Positions 36,469-44,350 of a stretch of DNA of 56,793 nt are shown in pieces. A program made the translations under genes and the position numbers. Source of the stretch: Bacillota bacterium (lineage in GTDB: Bacteria > Bacillota > UBA5301 > Bu52); the NCBI GenBank assembly GCA_014896355.1, contig JADBKO010000106.1, forward strand, positions 1-56,793, written 5' to 3'. The notes below the pieces were generated by a model. It did not search any database. It was given only the letters and a program-made list of their open reading frames with translations, and was not told the DNA's origin. Every line of letters begins with the position of its first letter. Position 1 is the first letter of the stretch.

Positions 36469-37599
36469 ATGGAGCGCATTTGGGCCACCCTCCATGACCT
36501 GCTGACATTGAACAGCCCGTCCCAACGCGAACGGCCGGTGGCCGATTATGTGGCACGGCGCCTGCGGCAGCTGGGCCTGGAGGTCCACGAAGACGAGGCG
36601 GGCCAGCGCTGGCAGGGGAATGCGGGGAATGTCATCGGAGTCACGGATGGGTGGAGCCTTCCGCCCGGCAAGGAGGAACGGGATTCTCCCCGGCTTCTCC
36701 TCTGCGCCCATATGGACACGGTGCAGCCCACCGAGGGAATCCAGGTTCTCCGGCAGGGAGACCGGGTACGGGCCCAGAACAGCCCCATTCTGGGGGCGGA
36801 TGACAAGGCCGGCATCACCGCCATCCTGGAGGCGTTGGCATGGCTACGGGCCTCCCAGCGGCCGTGTCCACCTCTGGCCGTGGCCTTCACCATCGCCGAA
36901 GAGGTGGGCCTGTGGGGAGCACAGGCTCTGGATACGGCGGCGCTGCGCTGCCAGATGGGTTTCGTGTTGGACAGCGGCAGCCCGCCCGGCACCTTCGTGG
37001 TGCAGGCGCCTGCGGAAGATGACCTGCGTATCCGGGTGCAGGGCCGCTCCGCCCATGCCGGCGTGGAGCCGGAAAAAGGCATTAACGCCATCGCAGCGGC
37101 GGCCAAGGCCATCGGCGCCTTGCCCTGGGGGCGGCTTGACTCGGAGACCACCGCCAATGTGGGGATCATCCACGGGGGCACGGCGGTGAATATCGTGCCG
37201 GACCGGGTGGAGATCCGGGCCGAGGCCCGCAGCTTGGACGAAGGGAAGCTGCAGACCCACGTGAAGAAGATGCAGCAGGTCTTTCAAGAAGAGGTCCAGC
37301 GCAACGGGGCCAGGGTGGAAATCCAGGTGTCGCGGCTGTATCCGGCTTTTCGGCTCACGGAGCAGGACCGCCCGGTGCAGCTGGCCAAAAAGGCGGCAGC
37401 AGCCGTGGGGCTGGAGGCGCAGCTCCAGTCCAGAGGCGGCGGAAGCGACGCCAACATCTTCAACGGCCGGGGCGTCCCCACGGTCAATGTGGGGTTGGGC
37501 GTCCAGGGCGAACATACGCAGGAGGAGACGCTCTCCCTGCAAGACCTGCAGGCCAGCACCGCCCTGGTGGTGGCGATCCTCCAGGCAGCCCTGGAATAG
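36469..37599 (+). CDS. M20-family metallopeptidase, PepT-like
   Basis: A 376-residue M20 zinc peptidase of the PepT-like type. Metal and catalytic residues appear in order: LLLCAHMDTVQP (residues 80-91), LGADDKAGITAILEAL, FTIAEEVGLWGAQAL and FVLDSGSPPGTF, with a dimerisation domain (RSAHAGVEPEKGINAIAAAA) and GGSDANIFNGRGVPTVNVG near the end. Substrate is probably a tripeptide or other small peptide. The start is uncertain: ATG 36469 suits the protein but has no ribosome-binding site, while a perfect AAGGAGG (36421-36427) is followed five bases later by an in-frame ATT at 36433. Confidence 0.9.
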   Translation: MERIWATLHDLLTLNSPSQRERPVADYVARRLRQLGLEVHEDEAGQRWQGNAGNVIGVTDGWSLPPGKEERDSPRLLLCAHMDTVQPTEGIQVLRQGDRVRAQNSPILGADDKAGITAILEALAWLRASQRPCPPLAVAFTIAEEVGLWGAQALDTAALRCQMGFVLDSGSPPGTFVVQAPAEDDLRIRVQGRSAHAGVEPEKGINAIAAAAKAIGALPWGRLDSETTANVGIIHGGTAVNIVPDRVEIRAEARSLDEGKLQTHVKKMQQVFQEEVQRNGARVEIQVSRLYPAFRLTEQDRPVQLAKKAAAAVGLEAQLQSRGGGSDANIFNGRGVPTVNVGLGVQGEHTQEETLSLQDLQASTALVVAILQAALE

Positions 37600-37612
37600 C
37601 CGGAGGCGGAAG

Positions 37613-38863
37613 ATGCCCATACGCATCAAGCTGCAGTGGGGACGGGTCCTGGAGGCAGGTGCAGACCAGGGTGGAAGAATGGATCTGGTCGTGGAGACCC
37701 CCGGTGGAGAGCGGCGCAAAGCTGTGGCCTACCCAGTGTTGCTGGGGACGGCACCGGCGCCCGGGCAGAGGGTCCTCTTGAACCAGACGGCTGCCGCCCT
37801 GAAGCTGGGCAGTGGCAGCGGTGACCTGGTGCTGGCCGTGGCCCCGGAAGAACCGGAGGAAGCGGGAGGGCCCAGCGAGCCCGGCGCTGCCGGCAGCCCT
37901 GGGTTGGCCTCGCCAGGCTCGGCCTGGGACCACAGCCAGGGCCACATCATGAAGCTGCGCTACACCGGTCTGCAGTTCAGCTGCCTCAGCGTGGAGGAGG
38001 AGGCCAGCCCGTACAGGCAGGCTTTGCAGGAGGCCGAACAGCGCGGCCTGGAGGGGATGCCGGTGGTGCTGGGCACCCTGCACAGCCATCTCCTGCCGGC
38101 GGTGCTGGGCCTGGAGGCCGCCGGAGCGCCGCGGGTGGCCTACATCATGACGGACGGGGCTGCCCTGCCGCTGGTGTTCAGCCAGGTGGTGCGGCACCTT
38201 CGCAGCCAGGGGCACCTGGCCGGTACCATCACCTATGGCCAGGCCTTCGGCGGCGACCTGGAGGCGGTGAACAAGTTCAGCGCCCTCCTGGCCTCCCGCG
38301 CTGCGTTGCGGGCCCAGGTGGCGGTGGTGACCATGGGCCCGGGGATCGTGGGTACAGGCACCCTGTGGGGCCACACGGCGGTGGAACAGGGGGAACTGGT
38401 GGACGCCGTGAACACCCTGGGTGGCCGCCCCGTGGTCATTCCTCGCCTGAGCTTCGCCGACCCCCGGCAACGCCACCGGGGCCTCAGCCACCATTTCCTC
38501 ACTGCCCTGGGGAAGGTGGCCCACAGCCCGGCAGACATCGTCCTGCCGGCCGAACTGACGACGGAACAAAGGGCCTGCGTGGAAGAGCAGATCCGCTCTG
38601 CGGGGCTGCTGCAGCCTGCGCGCTGGCGGTCCCAGCCGCACCGGCTCTGGTGGCAGCCGGTGCCGTTTTTGCCAGCGGCCCTGGAGGCTTGGCCCTGGCC
38701 GGACGGGAAACGAACCATGGGCCGCAGCTGGAGCGAAGATCCGGCCCTGTTTGCGGCGGCGGCCGCCGCCGGATACTGGGCTGGACAGCTGCTCCGCGAG
38801 GGTCATGATCCCCTTCCCGGAAACCCGACCGACACTGAAAAGACGGAAAAGGATGCGGAATAG
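37613..38863 (+). CDS. DUF3866 family protein
   Basis: A 416-residue cytosolic protein of the DUF3866 family, found in Actinobacteria and Firmicutes; no function is established. Typical segments are HIMKLRYTGLQFSCLSVEEE, PVVLGTLHSHLLPAVLGLEA, AYIMTDGAALPLVFSQVVRH, ITYGQAFGGDLEAVNKFSAL, VAVVTMGPGIVGTGTLWGHT and LSHHFLTALGKVAHS. The start at 37613 is six bases after GGAGG. It is directly downstream of the peptidase and three bases before the Nudix gene, so probably co-transcribed. Confidence 0.85.
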   Translation: MPIRIKLQWGRVLEAGADQGGRMDLVVETPGGERRKAVAYPVLLGTAPAPGQRVLLNQTAAALKLGSGSGDLVLAVAPEEPEEAGGPSEPGAAGSPGLASPGSAWDHSQGHIMKLRYTGLQFSCLSVEEEASPYRQALQEAEQRGLEGMPVVLGTLHSHLLPAVLGLEAAGAPRVAYIMTDGAALPLVFSQVVRHLRSQGHLAGTITYGQAFGGDLEAVNKFSALLASRAALRAQVAVVTMGPGIVGTGTLWGHTAVEQGELVDAVNTLGGRPVVIPRLSFADPRQRHRGLSHHFLTALGKVAHSPADIVLPAELTTEQRACVEEQIRSAGLLQPARWRSQPHRLWWQPVPFLPAALEAWPWPDGKRTMGRSWSEDPALFAAAAAAGYWAGQLLREGHDPLPGNPTDTEKTEKDAE

Positions 38864-38865
38864 CC

Positions 38866-39492
38866 ATGCCAAACACCCCCTCCAAGGCCGCGCCTCCGGC
38901 AGCAGCGGCGCCCGGCCTGCCCCGCCCGGAGGATCTGCAGCGCGTGCTGGCCGAGACCCTGGTTTCCAGCCAGCCAATCTTCCGTGGCCGCATTCTGGAA
39001 GTGCGCCGGGACCAGGTACGCCTCCCCAACGGCGGCCTGGCCGGGCGCGAGGTGGTGCATCACGGCGGCGCCGTGGCCATCACGCCTCTGACCGAGGCCG
39101 GGGAAGTGGTGCTGGTGTACCAGTATCGCTATCCCATCGGGCGGGTGACCCTGGAGATCCCGGCCGGCAAGCTGGATCCCGGCGAAGCCCCGGAGGCTTG
39201 CGCCCGGCGGGAGCTTTCGGAAGAAACCGGGTACAGCGCCGCCCGGCTGACGCTGCTTTTCAGCCTGTATACATCGCCGGGGTTCTCCGATGAGGTCATT
39301 CACATCTATGTGGCCCGGGGCCTTCGGCCCGGCCCCAGCCACCCCGATGCCGACGAGGATCTGCGAGTGGTCCGCCTGCCTTTGCCTGCCGCTCTGGAAC
39401 AAGTACGCTCCGGAGAGATCAACGACGCCAAGACGGTGGCCGCTTTGCTGGCCCTGGCCAGAACAGAACTGTCCGGCGGCGCCTTGTCATAA
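38866..39492 (+). CDS. Nudix hydrolase, ADP-ribose pyrophosphatase type
   Basis: A 208-residue Nudix enzyme. The Nudix box is complete: GKLDPGEAPEACARRELSEE followed by TGY, with the preceding VTLEIPAGKLD typical of ADP-sugar pyrophosphatases (NudF). It likely splits ADP-ribose into AMP and ribose 5-phosphate. An Ala/Pro-rich N-terminal extension of about 30 residues is unusual. In spore-formers this gene often sits near spoIIM, as here. The spoIIM promoter begins inside its last codons. Confidence 0.9.
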   Translation: MPNTPSKAAPPAAAAPGLPRPEDLQRVLAETLVSSQPIFRGRILEVRRDQVRLPNGGLAGREVVHHGGAVAITPLTEAGEVVLVYQYRYPIGRVTLEIPAGKLDPGEAPEACARRELSEETGYSAARLTLLFSLYTSPGFSDEVIHIYVARGLRPGPSHPDADEDLRVVRLPLPAALEQVRSGEINDAKTVAALLALARTELSGGALS

Positions 39493-39516
39493 ATGAACCC
39501 CGTAGTGCCATAGAGT
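39486..39516 (+). promoter_or_regulatory. Sigma-E-type promoter of spoIIM
   Basis: GTCATAAAT (39486-39494), a 14-base spacer and CATAGAGT (39509-39516) fit the mother-cell sigma-E pattern (ATA in the -35, CATA-n-n-n-T in the -10). Start would be near 39523, 27 bases before spoIIM. A small stem (GAGCG/CGCTC) in the leader overlaps the ribosome-binding site GGGAGG at 39540-39545. Confidence 0.65.
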
Positions 39517-39549
39517 TATCCCGGAGCGTATTTGCGCTCGGGAGGACTT

Positions 39550-40200
39550 ATGCTGCGCCGGTTTTGGCCGCCGCTGGGCGATTACCTGAGGTCGCACCCC
39601 TTCAGCTACGTCTTGATGGTCACCTTGTTCGCCCTGGGCATGCTTTTCGGTGCCGTGGCTGTGAACGTGTTGGCTCCGGACCAGGAGGCGCGCCTGCAGC
39701 AATACATCGGCGGATATCTACATACCTACAGCCGCCCGGAAGGACCGGTCCGGTCGCTGGTGGTCCAGGAGGCGGCCGGTGCGAACGCCTTGCGCACGGC
39801 AGGACTCATGTGGCTGCTGGGCCTCACCGTGGTGGGAGCCCCGGTGGTGGCTGTGCTGCTGTTTGCCCGGGGGTTCGCGCTGGGCTTTACGGTGGGATTC
39901 CTGGTCCAGCAGTGGCAATGGAAGGGGCTGGGATACGCCTTCGCGGCCCTTCTGCCGCACAATCTGCTGGCTGTTCCCGCCCTGATCGTGGTGGCCGTGA
40001 GCGCGTTGGGGTTTGCGGGGCACGTGGTCCGCTCCCGCCTCATCCTGCAGACCGGGGATGCGGTCTGGCCCGAGATGGGGCGCTTTACGCTAGCCGCCGC
40101 CACCGGAGCCGGGCTTTTGGTGCTGGCCGCTTTGGTGCAGGGATACATCACTCCCGAGATGCTCAACCTGGCTGTGCGCTGGACGGGCAGCCCCGGATAA
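39550..40200 (+). CDS. spoIIM: Stage II sporulation protein M
   Basis: SpoIIM is a mother-cell membrane protein that, with SpoIID and SpoIIP, drives engulfment of the forespore by thinning septal wall. The 216-residue product has a short N-terminal region, about five hydrophobic segments, and the family motif of a conserved core (LFARGFALGFTVGFLVQQW, AALLPHNLLAVPALIVVAV). The ATG at 39550 is placed after GGGAGG; the frame from 39532 has no start support. Placement after a Nudix gene and before deoB-dacF is as in other spore-formers. The upstream promoter is of the sigma-E kind, which fits the known timing. Confidence 0.92.
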   Translation: MLRRFWPPLGDYLRSHPFSYVLMVTLFALGMLFGAVAVNVLAPDQEARLQQYIGGYLHTYSRPEGPVRSLVVQEAAGANALRTAGLMWLLGLTVVGAPVVAVLLFARGFALGFTVGFLVQQWQWKGLGYAFAALLPHNLLAVPALIVVAVSALGFAGHVVRSRLILQTGDAVWPEMGRFTLAAATGAGLLVLAALVQGYITPEMLNLAVRWTGSPG

Positions 40201-40281
40201 GAGCGGTTCCGCCCTTGCGTCGGGATGCCCGGGGGGCCAGGTGGGCGGCCTGGGTTCAGAGAGCGGGAAGGGGGTCGGGCC

Positions 40282-40392
40282 ATGATCTGGATCGCGACGG
40301 TGAATCTGCGCCCTTTACGCCGTTTCCGGTTCGTGGGCTGGCTGCTGGTGGCAGGATTGGCGGCTTGGCTCTTGTGGAGGTTCCTGCCCTGA
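40282..40392 (+). CDS. 36-residue single-pass membrane peptide
   Basis: A short frame with GGGAAGGGGG upstream encodes MIWIATVNLRPLRRFRFVGW and a hydrophobic segment GWLLVAGLAAWLLWRFLP. A basic patch (RPLRRFR) before the hydrophobic stretch predicts an N-in single helix. It is too short for gene finders and of unknown function, but the ribosome-binding site and the compact topology suggest it is real. It lies between spoIIM and deoB. Confidence 0.5.
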   Translation: MIWIATVNLRPLRRFRFVGWLLVAGLAAWLLWRFLP

Positions 40393-40439
40393 TCCTTCTG
40401 CCCGGCTTCCCCGCCTTCCAGCAGTGCCCCTCCTGGATA

Positions 40440-40448
40440 TGGTAGAAT
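40440..40448 (+). promoter_or_regulatory. Possible extended -10 promoter for deoB-dacF
   Basis: TGGTAGAAT matches TGn plus TAnAAT and lies 91 bases before deoB. No -35 is evident. Weak evidence. Confidence 0.35.
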
Positions 40449-40538
40449 AAGGCCGTATCCCAATTCGGCCCTGCCTGTCCTCCGGGCCACGGGCCGGGCC
40501 GCTGGGAACGGGCTTTGAGCCTACAGGAGGGGTTTTCC

Positions 40539-41735
40539 TTGCAGCAAGCAACATCACCGGACCGCCGCCGGCGGGCGGTCTGGATTGTCCTGGACAGCGT
40601 AGGCATCGGGGAGCTGCCGGACGCGGACAAATACGGCGATACGGGCAGCAACACGCTGTCCCACGTGGCGTCCGCCCACGGCGGACTGCATCTGCCGAAC
40701 CTGCAGAAGCTTGGGATCGGTAATCTGACGGAAGTAGAAGGCGTGCCGCCGGAACCCCGCCCGGCCGGGGCGTTCGGCCGCATGGCGGAGCGGTCCCCCG
40801 GCAAAGACACCACCACGGGCCACTGGGAGATGACCGGCGTCCCTCTGGACCGGCCTTTCCCCACCTATCCACAGGGCTTCCCGCCGGAGGTGATCAAGGC
40901 GTTCACCTCCGCCATCGGCCGCGGCATTCTGGGCAACCGGCCGGCCTCCGGCACGGTCATCATCCAGGAGCTGGGTGAGGAGCATCTACGCACGGGCAAA
41001 CCCATCGTATACACGTCCGCTGACAGCGTCTTTCAAATTGCTTGCCACGAGGACGTGATCCCCGTGGAAGAGCTTTACCGCTACTGCCAGATCGCCCGGG
41101 AGATCCTCACGGGTCCGCACGCGGTGGGGCGGGTGATCGCCCGGCCATTCGAGGGGAAACCCGGGGCTTTCCGCCGCACGGAACGGCGCCGCGACTTTTC
41201 TCTTCCGCCGCCAAAGCCCACCCTGCTGGACCGTCTGGACGATGCAGGCTGGCCCGTATTCGCCGTGGGGAAGATCAAGGACATTTTCGCCGGTCGCGGC
41301 ATCCGCGCAGACGAACACACGGGCAACAACGGGGAAACCATGGCTGTGACGCTGAAGGCCATGGCCTCGTGGGAACGCGGCCTGATCATGGCCAACTGCG
41401 TGGATTTCGACATGCTCTATGGCCATCGTAACGACTCCGAAGGTTACGCAGCGGCGCTGGAAGCGGTGGACCTCCAAATCGGCCAGGTCATGGCCGCCAT
41501 GGGACCCCAGGATCTCCTGATCATCACGGCGGATCACGGCTGCGATCCTACCACGCCCAGCACGGACCATTCCCGGGAATACGTACCCGCGCTGCTTTAT
41601 GGCACGGGTATACGCCCAGGCAGTTCTTTCGGCACCCGGCCGACGTTTGCCGATCTCGGGGCCACTGTGGCGGAATGGTTCGGCTTGCCGCCGGGAGAGG
41701 CGGGCGAAAGCTTCCTGGCCGACATCCAGAGCTAA
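40539..41735 (+). CDS. deoB: Phosphopentomutase
   Basis: DeoB interconverts (deoxy)ribose 1- and 5-phosphates in nucleoside salvage and belongs to the alkaline-phosphatase superfamily. The 398-residue protein has [20 protein letters not shown] with the first metal Asp, [13 protein letters not shown] with the phospho-accepting Thr, [11 protein letters not shown] and [20 protein letters not shown] with the remaining metal ligands. TTG at 40539 was chosen, eight bases after AGGAGG; the frame opens upstream at 40515. In Bacillota deoB commonly precedes dacF and the spoIIA operon, as here. Confidence 0.95.
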   Translation: MQQATSPDRRRRAVWIVLDSVGIGELPDADKYGDTGSNTLSHVASAHGGLHLPNLQKLGIGNLTEVEGVPPEPRPAGAFGRMAERSPGKDTTTGHWEMTGVPLDRPFPTYPQGFPPEVIKAFTSAIGRGILGNRPASGTVIIQELGEEHLRTGKPIVYTSADSVFQIACHEDVIPVEELYRYCQIAREILTGPHAVGRVIARPFEGKPGAFRRTERRRDFSLPPPKPTLLDRLDDAGWPVFAVGKIKDIFAGRGIRADEHTGNNGETMAVTLKAMASWERGLIMANCVDFDMLYGHRNDSEGYAAALEAVDLQIGQVMAAMGPQDLLIITADHGCDPTTPSTDHSREYVPALLYGTGIRPGSSFGTRPTFADLGATVAEWFGLPPGEAGESFLADIQS

Positions 41736-41804
41736 ATGAAGGGATAATTCCCGCATACATGTGCCAAGCTAAGCGACGCAAGCCAAACGAAGGGGGAACG
41801 AACG

Positions 41805-43133
41805 GTGATTTGGCGGCGTCGCTTGTTTTTGGCTTTGGTCCTCCTGGTAGCAGGCGGAGGGATCCCGCTCAGCCGCGCGGTCCAACACGTCCGGGCTGCC
41901 CAGGCCACCCCCGCAGCCACCCTGCCAGCTGCAGCCGCCATGGCCTCCCGGCCTGCGCCCGGGCAGCCGGCAGCTGCGCTGGCAGCCACCCGGGGCAGCC
42001 GTCCGGAGAGCGGCACGACACCGGGCCCGGCGGCGCCGGCGCCCAATCTGCAGATCGAAGCCAAGGCCGCGGCGGTGATGGAGTACGCCACCGGCGAGCT
42101 GCTTTTCGAGAAAGACGCCTCGGAACGCCTGCCCCTGGCCAGCGTGACCAAGGTCATGACCTTTGGCCTGTTCCTGGAGGCGCTGCACGAGGGGCGCATG
42201 AAGCTCACGGACATGGTGGAAGCCAGCGCCCACGCCTGTTCCATGGGGGGCACCCAGATTTGGCTGGAGCCCGGGGAGCGGATGTCCGTCAAGGACCTTC
42301 TCTACGCCGTGGCGGTGGGGTCCGCCAATGATGCCGCCGTCGCCCTGGCGGAGCATCTGGAGGGCAGCGAAGACGCCTTCGTGGCCAAGATGAACGAGAA
42401 GGCCAAGGAACTCGGCCTCAGCAACACGCACTTCGTCAACGTCACAGGCCTGCCTGCGCCGGACCATTATTCCTCGGCCCGGGATATCGCCGTCATGTCC
42501 CGTTGGGCCCTGGGCATCCCGGATTTCACCCACTATACGTCCACCTGGGACTATTACGTGCGCAAAGGCAGCGAAGACGAGGTCTGGCTGACCACCTTCA
42601 ACAAGCTGCTGAAAGCCTATCCGGGCTATGACGGGATCAAAACCGGGTTCACCAATGAGGCTGGTTACTGCCTGGCTTCTACGGCCAAGCGCGGCGGTCT
42701 GCGCATCATTGCCGTGGTCCTGGGCGAGCCTACGCCAAAGGCCCGTAACAAAGACGTCATCGCGCTGTTGAACTACGGATTCGGCCAATTTCGGGCCGAG
42801 AAGGTGGCGCACAGCGGTGAGCAGGTGGCTTTGGTGAACGTGCAGAAAGGCCGGGCCCAAAGGGTTCCCGGGGTGCTGGCGGAGGAGCTCTATGGGACGT
42901 TCCGGCGGGGAGCCCAACCCAATTGGCGCAAAGAGGCCATCATCCCGCAGCGAGTCGTGGCGCCTGTACAGAAGGGACAGGTGCTGGGAAAGTATGTGAT
43001 CTGGGACGGCCAGCGCAAAGTGGCGGAAACGAAGATCATCGCTGCCGCGGCCGTAGAGCGCGGCAGTCTGCTGGATCTGATCAAACAGGTGACCCGGCAG
43101 ATCTTTGCGTCCTTGTTCAAGCTCCCGTGGTAG
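41805..43133 (+). CDS. dacF: D-alanyl-D-alanine carboxypeptidase, DacF-like
   Basis: A penicillin-binding protein that trims D-Ala from peptidoglycan; the sporulation member DacF acts in the forespore and spore cortex. The 442-residue product has a signal peptide (residues 1-32), an Ala/Pro linker to about 80, and the S11 active-site set: LASVTKVM (Ser nucleophile and Lys), VGSANDAAVALAEH (SxN) and DGIKTGFTNEAGYC (KTG). The C-terminal PBP5-type domain and amphipathic helix (LLDLIKQVTRQIFASLFK) anchor it to the membrane. Start is GTG at 41805. It directly precedes spoIIA, the classical order. Confidence 0.92.
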   Translation: MIWRRRLFLALVLLVAGGGIPLSRAVQHVRAAQATPAATLPAAAAMASRPAPGQPAAALAATRGSRPESGTTPGPAAPAPNLQIEAKAAAVMEYATGELLFEKDASERLPLASVTKVMTFGLFLEALHEGRMKLTDMVEASAHACSMGGTQIWLEPGERMSVKDLLYAVAVGSANDAAVALAEHLEGSEDAFVAKMNEKAKELGLSNTHFVNVTGLPAPDHYSSARDIAVMSRWALGIPDFTHYTSTWDYYVRKGSEDEVWLTTFNKLLKAYPGYDGIKTGFTNEAGYCLASTAKRGGLRIIAVVLGEPTPKARNKDVIALLNYGFGQFRAEKVAHSGEQVALVNVQKGRAQRVPGVLAEELYGTFRRGAQPNWRKEAIIPQRVVAPVQKGQVLGKYVIWDGQRKVAETKIIAAAAVERGSLLDLIKQVTRQIFASLFKLPW

Positions 43134-43404
43134 GTGCCCGGCCTGCATAAACCCGCTTGGCGTCGCGGAGATCCGCTCGGGACCGCCACTGAAACAACAA
43201 CGGCAAAACGTATACCGGCCCTTCTTGGTGCGAGGCAGGCTCCTCGGCCGGGATGCTGGCTCTCCTGGCTGGCAGGAGGCCCACGGGCCCCCTGGCTGCC
43301 TTTTTCTTTGCGTGTCCTTATATACGTGCTCTTCGCATCTGCCCTTACCTCCGCGTGGCGTCTCCCTCTTTCCGTTTTTTGGTCACTTTGTCTCGCCTTT
43401 TGCA
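43134..43404. other. Intergenic stretch between dacF and spoIIA
   Basis: About 270 bases without a convincing gene. It contains the probable dacF terminator at 43271-43309. The 3' end becomes noticeably T-rich (pyrimidine tracts at 43300-43400) before the sigma-H promoter. An open frame at 43134-43439 lacks a good ribosome-binding site and family similarity. Confidence 0.6.
43271..43309 (+). terminator. Probable terminator after dacF
   Basis: An imperfect GC-rich hairpin (GGCAGGAGGCCC paired with the strand up to GGCTGCC) is followed by TTTTTCTTT. It would end the deoB-dacF transcript. Confidence 0.65.
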
Positions 43405-43433
43405 GAAGGAATTTCCATTATTGTCACGAATTT
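43405..43433 (+). promoter_or_regulatory. Sigma-H-type promoter of the spoIIA operon
   Basis: GAAGGAATT (43405-43413), an 11-base spacer and CACGAATTT (43425-43433) match the sigma-H pattern RnAGGAwww / RnnGAATww with one mismatch. In Bacillus the spoIIA operon is switched on by sigma-H plus Spo0A; one Spo0A box was not identified with certainty. Confidence 0.7.
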
Positions 43434-43469
43434 CTATAGCCAGTTTGCGGATGGAAAGGGGGAACGCCG

Positions 43470-43820
43470 GTGCGCCTTGAACTGCGGCGTCAGGGAACCA
43501 TCCTATTGGCCCGCTGCGCCGGGGACCTGGACGTGGCTTCGGCGCCGGCCTTCCGGGAGCGCATTGACCGCCAGCTCCACCGCTATCCCCAGATCATTCG
43601 TCTGGTGATCAACCTGGAAAAAGTGGATTTCATCGATAGTTCCGGACTGGCCAGCCTGTTGGGCCGTTACAAAGAGATGCAACGGCGCCGGGGCCAGGTT
43701 TTCCTGGTGGGCCTGAGACCCCAGGCCTACAGGCTCTGCCAGCTTTCGGGCCTGTGCAAGTTGGTCCATGTGGCGGACAGCGAATCCAGCGCTCTGGCCC
43801 GGGTGGAACCAAGGCCATAG
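43470..43820 (+). CDS. spoIIAA: Anti-sigma F factor antagonist
   Basis: SpoIIAA frees sigma-F by binding SpoIIAB when unphosphorylated. The 116-residue STAS-domain protein has the phosphorylated serine in VDFIDSSGLASLLGRYKEM (residues about 51-69). It begins at a GTG at 43470. Spacing to spoIIAB is 77 bases, longer than the overlap found in Bacillus, with a moderate ribosome-binding site before the next gene. Dephosphorylation by SpoIIE in the forespore would release sigma-F. Confidence 0.95.
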   Translation: MRLELRRQGTILLARCAGDLDVASAPAFRERIDRQLHRYPQIIRLVINLEKVDFIDSSGLASLLGRYKEMQRRRGQVFLVGLRPQAYRLCQLSGLCKLVHVADSESSALARVEPRP

Positions 43821-43897
43821 AGGGCCGCCGCCCCAGGTCTTTGCAGGCTGTTTCCGGGCGGCCGAGGGGGCGGCCGTTGTTCGGGGAGGAAAACCAC

Positions 43898-44347
43898 TTG
43901 ACAAGTGCCATCAAGAATCAGCTGGTCCTGGAATTTCCCAGTATGGCCGAGAACGTGGGTGTGGCCAGGGTGGCAGTGGCCGCCTTTGCCGCTCAGCTGG
44001 ACTTCTCCTTGGACGAAATCGAAGACATCAAGATCGCCGTATCCGAGGCCGTCACCAATGCCGTGGTGCACGGATACAGGGACCGGCCCGGGCTGGTGCG
44101 GGTGGCGGCGATGCTCACCTCCGACGAGCTGGTGGTGGAGGTGGCGGATCGCGGCAAGGGCATCGCTGACGTGAAAAAAGCACAGGAACCCACGTTCAGC
44201 ACGGATCCGGAACGGCTGGGCCTGGGCCTTTCCTTCATCAACAGCCTCATGGACAAGATGGAGCTTCGCTCCACGCCGGGCCAGGGCACCCTGGTGCGGA
44301 TGAGCAAGAAGCCCCAGCAGACTGCCAGCGCCGCCGGCAAGGTGTAA
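43898..44347 (+). CDS. spoIIAB: Anti-sigma F factor, serine kinase
   Basis: SpoIIAB holds sigma-F inactive and phosphorylates SpoIIAA. The 149-residue GHKL kinase has the N box IAVSEAVTNAVVHGYRDRPG, the G1 box VADRGKGIADV, and a G2 region ERLGLGLSFINSLMDKMELR. TTG at 43898 was chosen eight bases after GGGGAGG; it gives the usual N-terminus (NQLVLEFPSMAENVGVARVA). The open frame upstream to 43754 overlaps spoIIAA and is not needed. It is followed three bases later by sigF. Confidence 0.95.
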   Translation: MTSAIKNQLVLEFPSMAENVGVARVAVAAFAAQLDFSLDEIEDIKIAVSEAVTNAVVHGYRDRPGLVRVAAMLTSDELVVEVADRGKGIADVKKAQEPTFSTDPERLGLGLSFINSLMDKMELRSTPGQGTLVRMSKKPQQTASAAGKV

Positions 44348-44350
44348 CCC

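Noticed and set aside
43134-43439. A 101-codon frame between dacF and spoIIA
   Set aside because: No ribosome site, no family similarity, and it would run through the dacF terminator and the spoIIA promoter.
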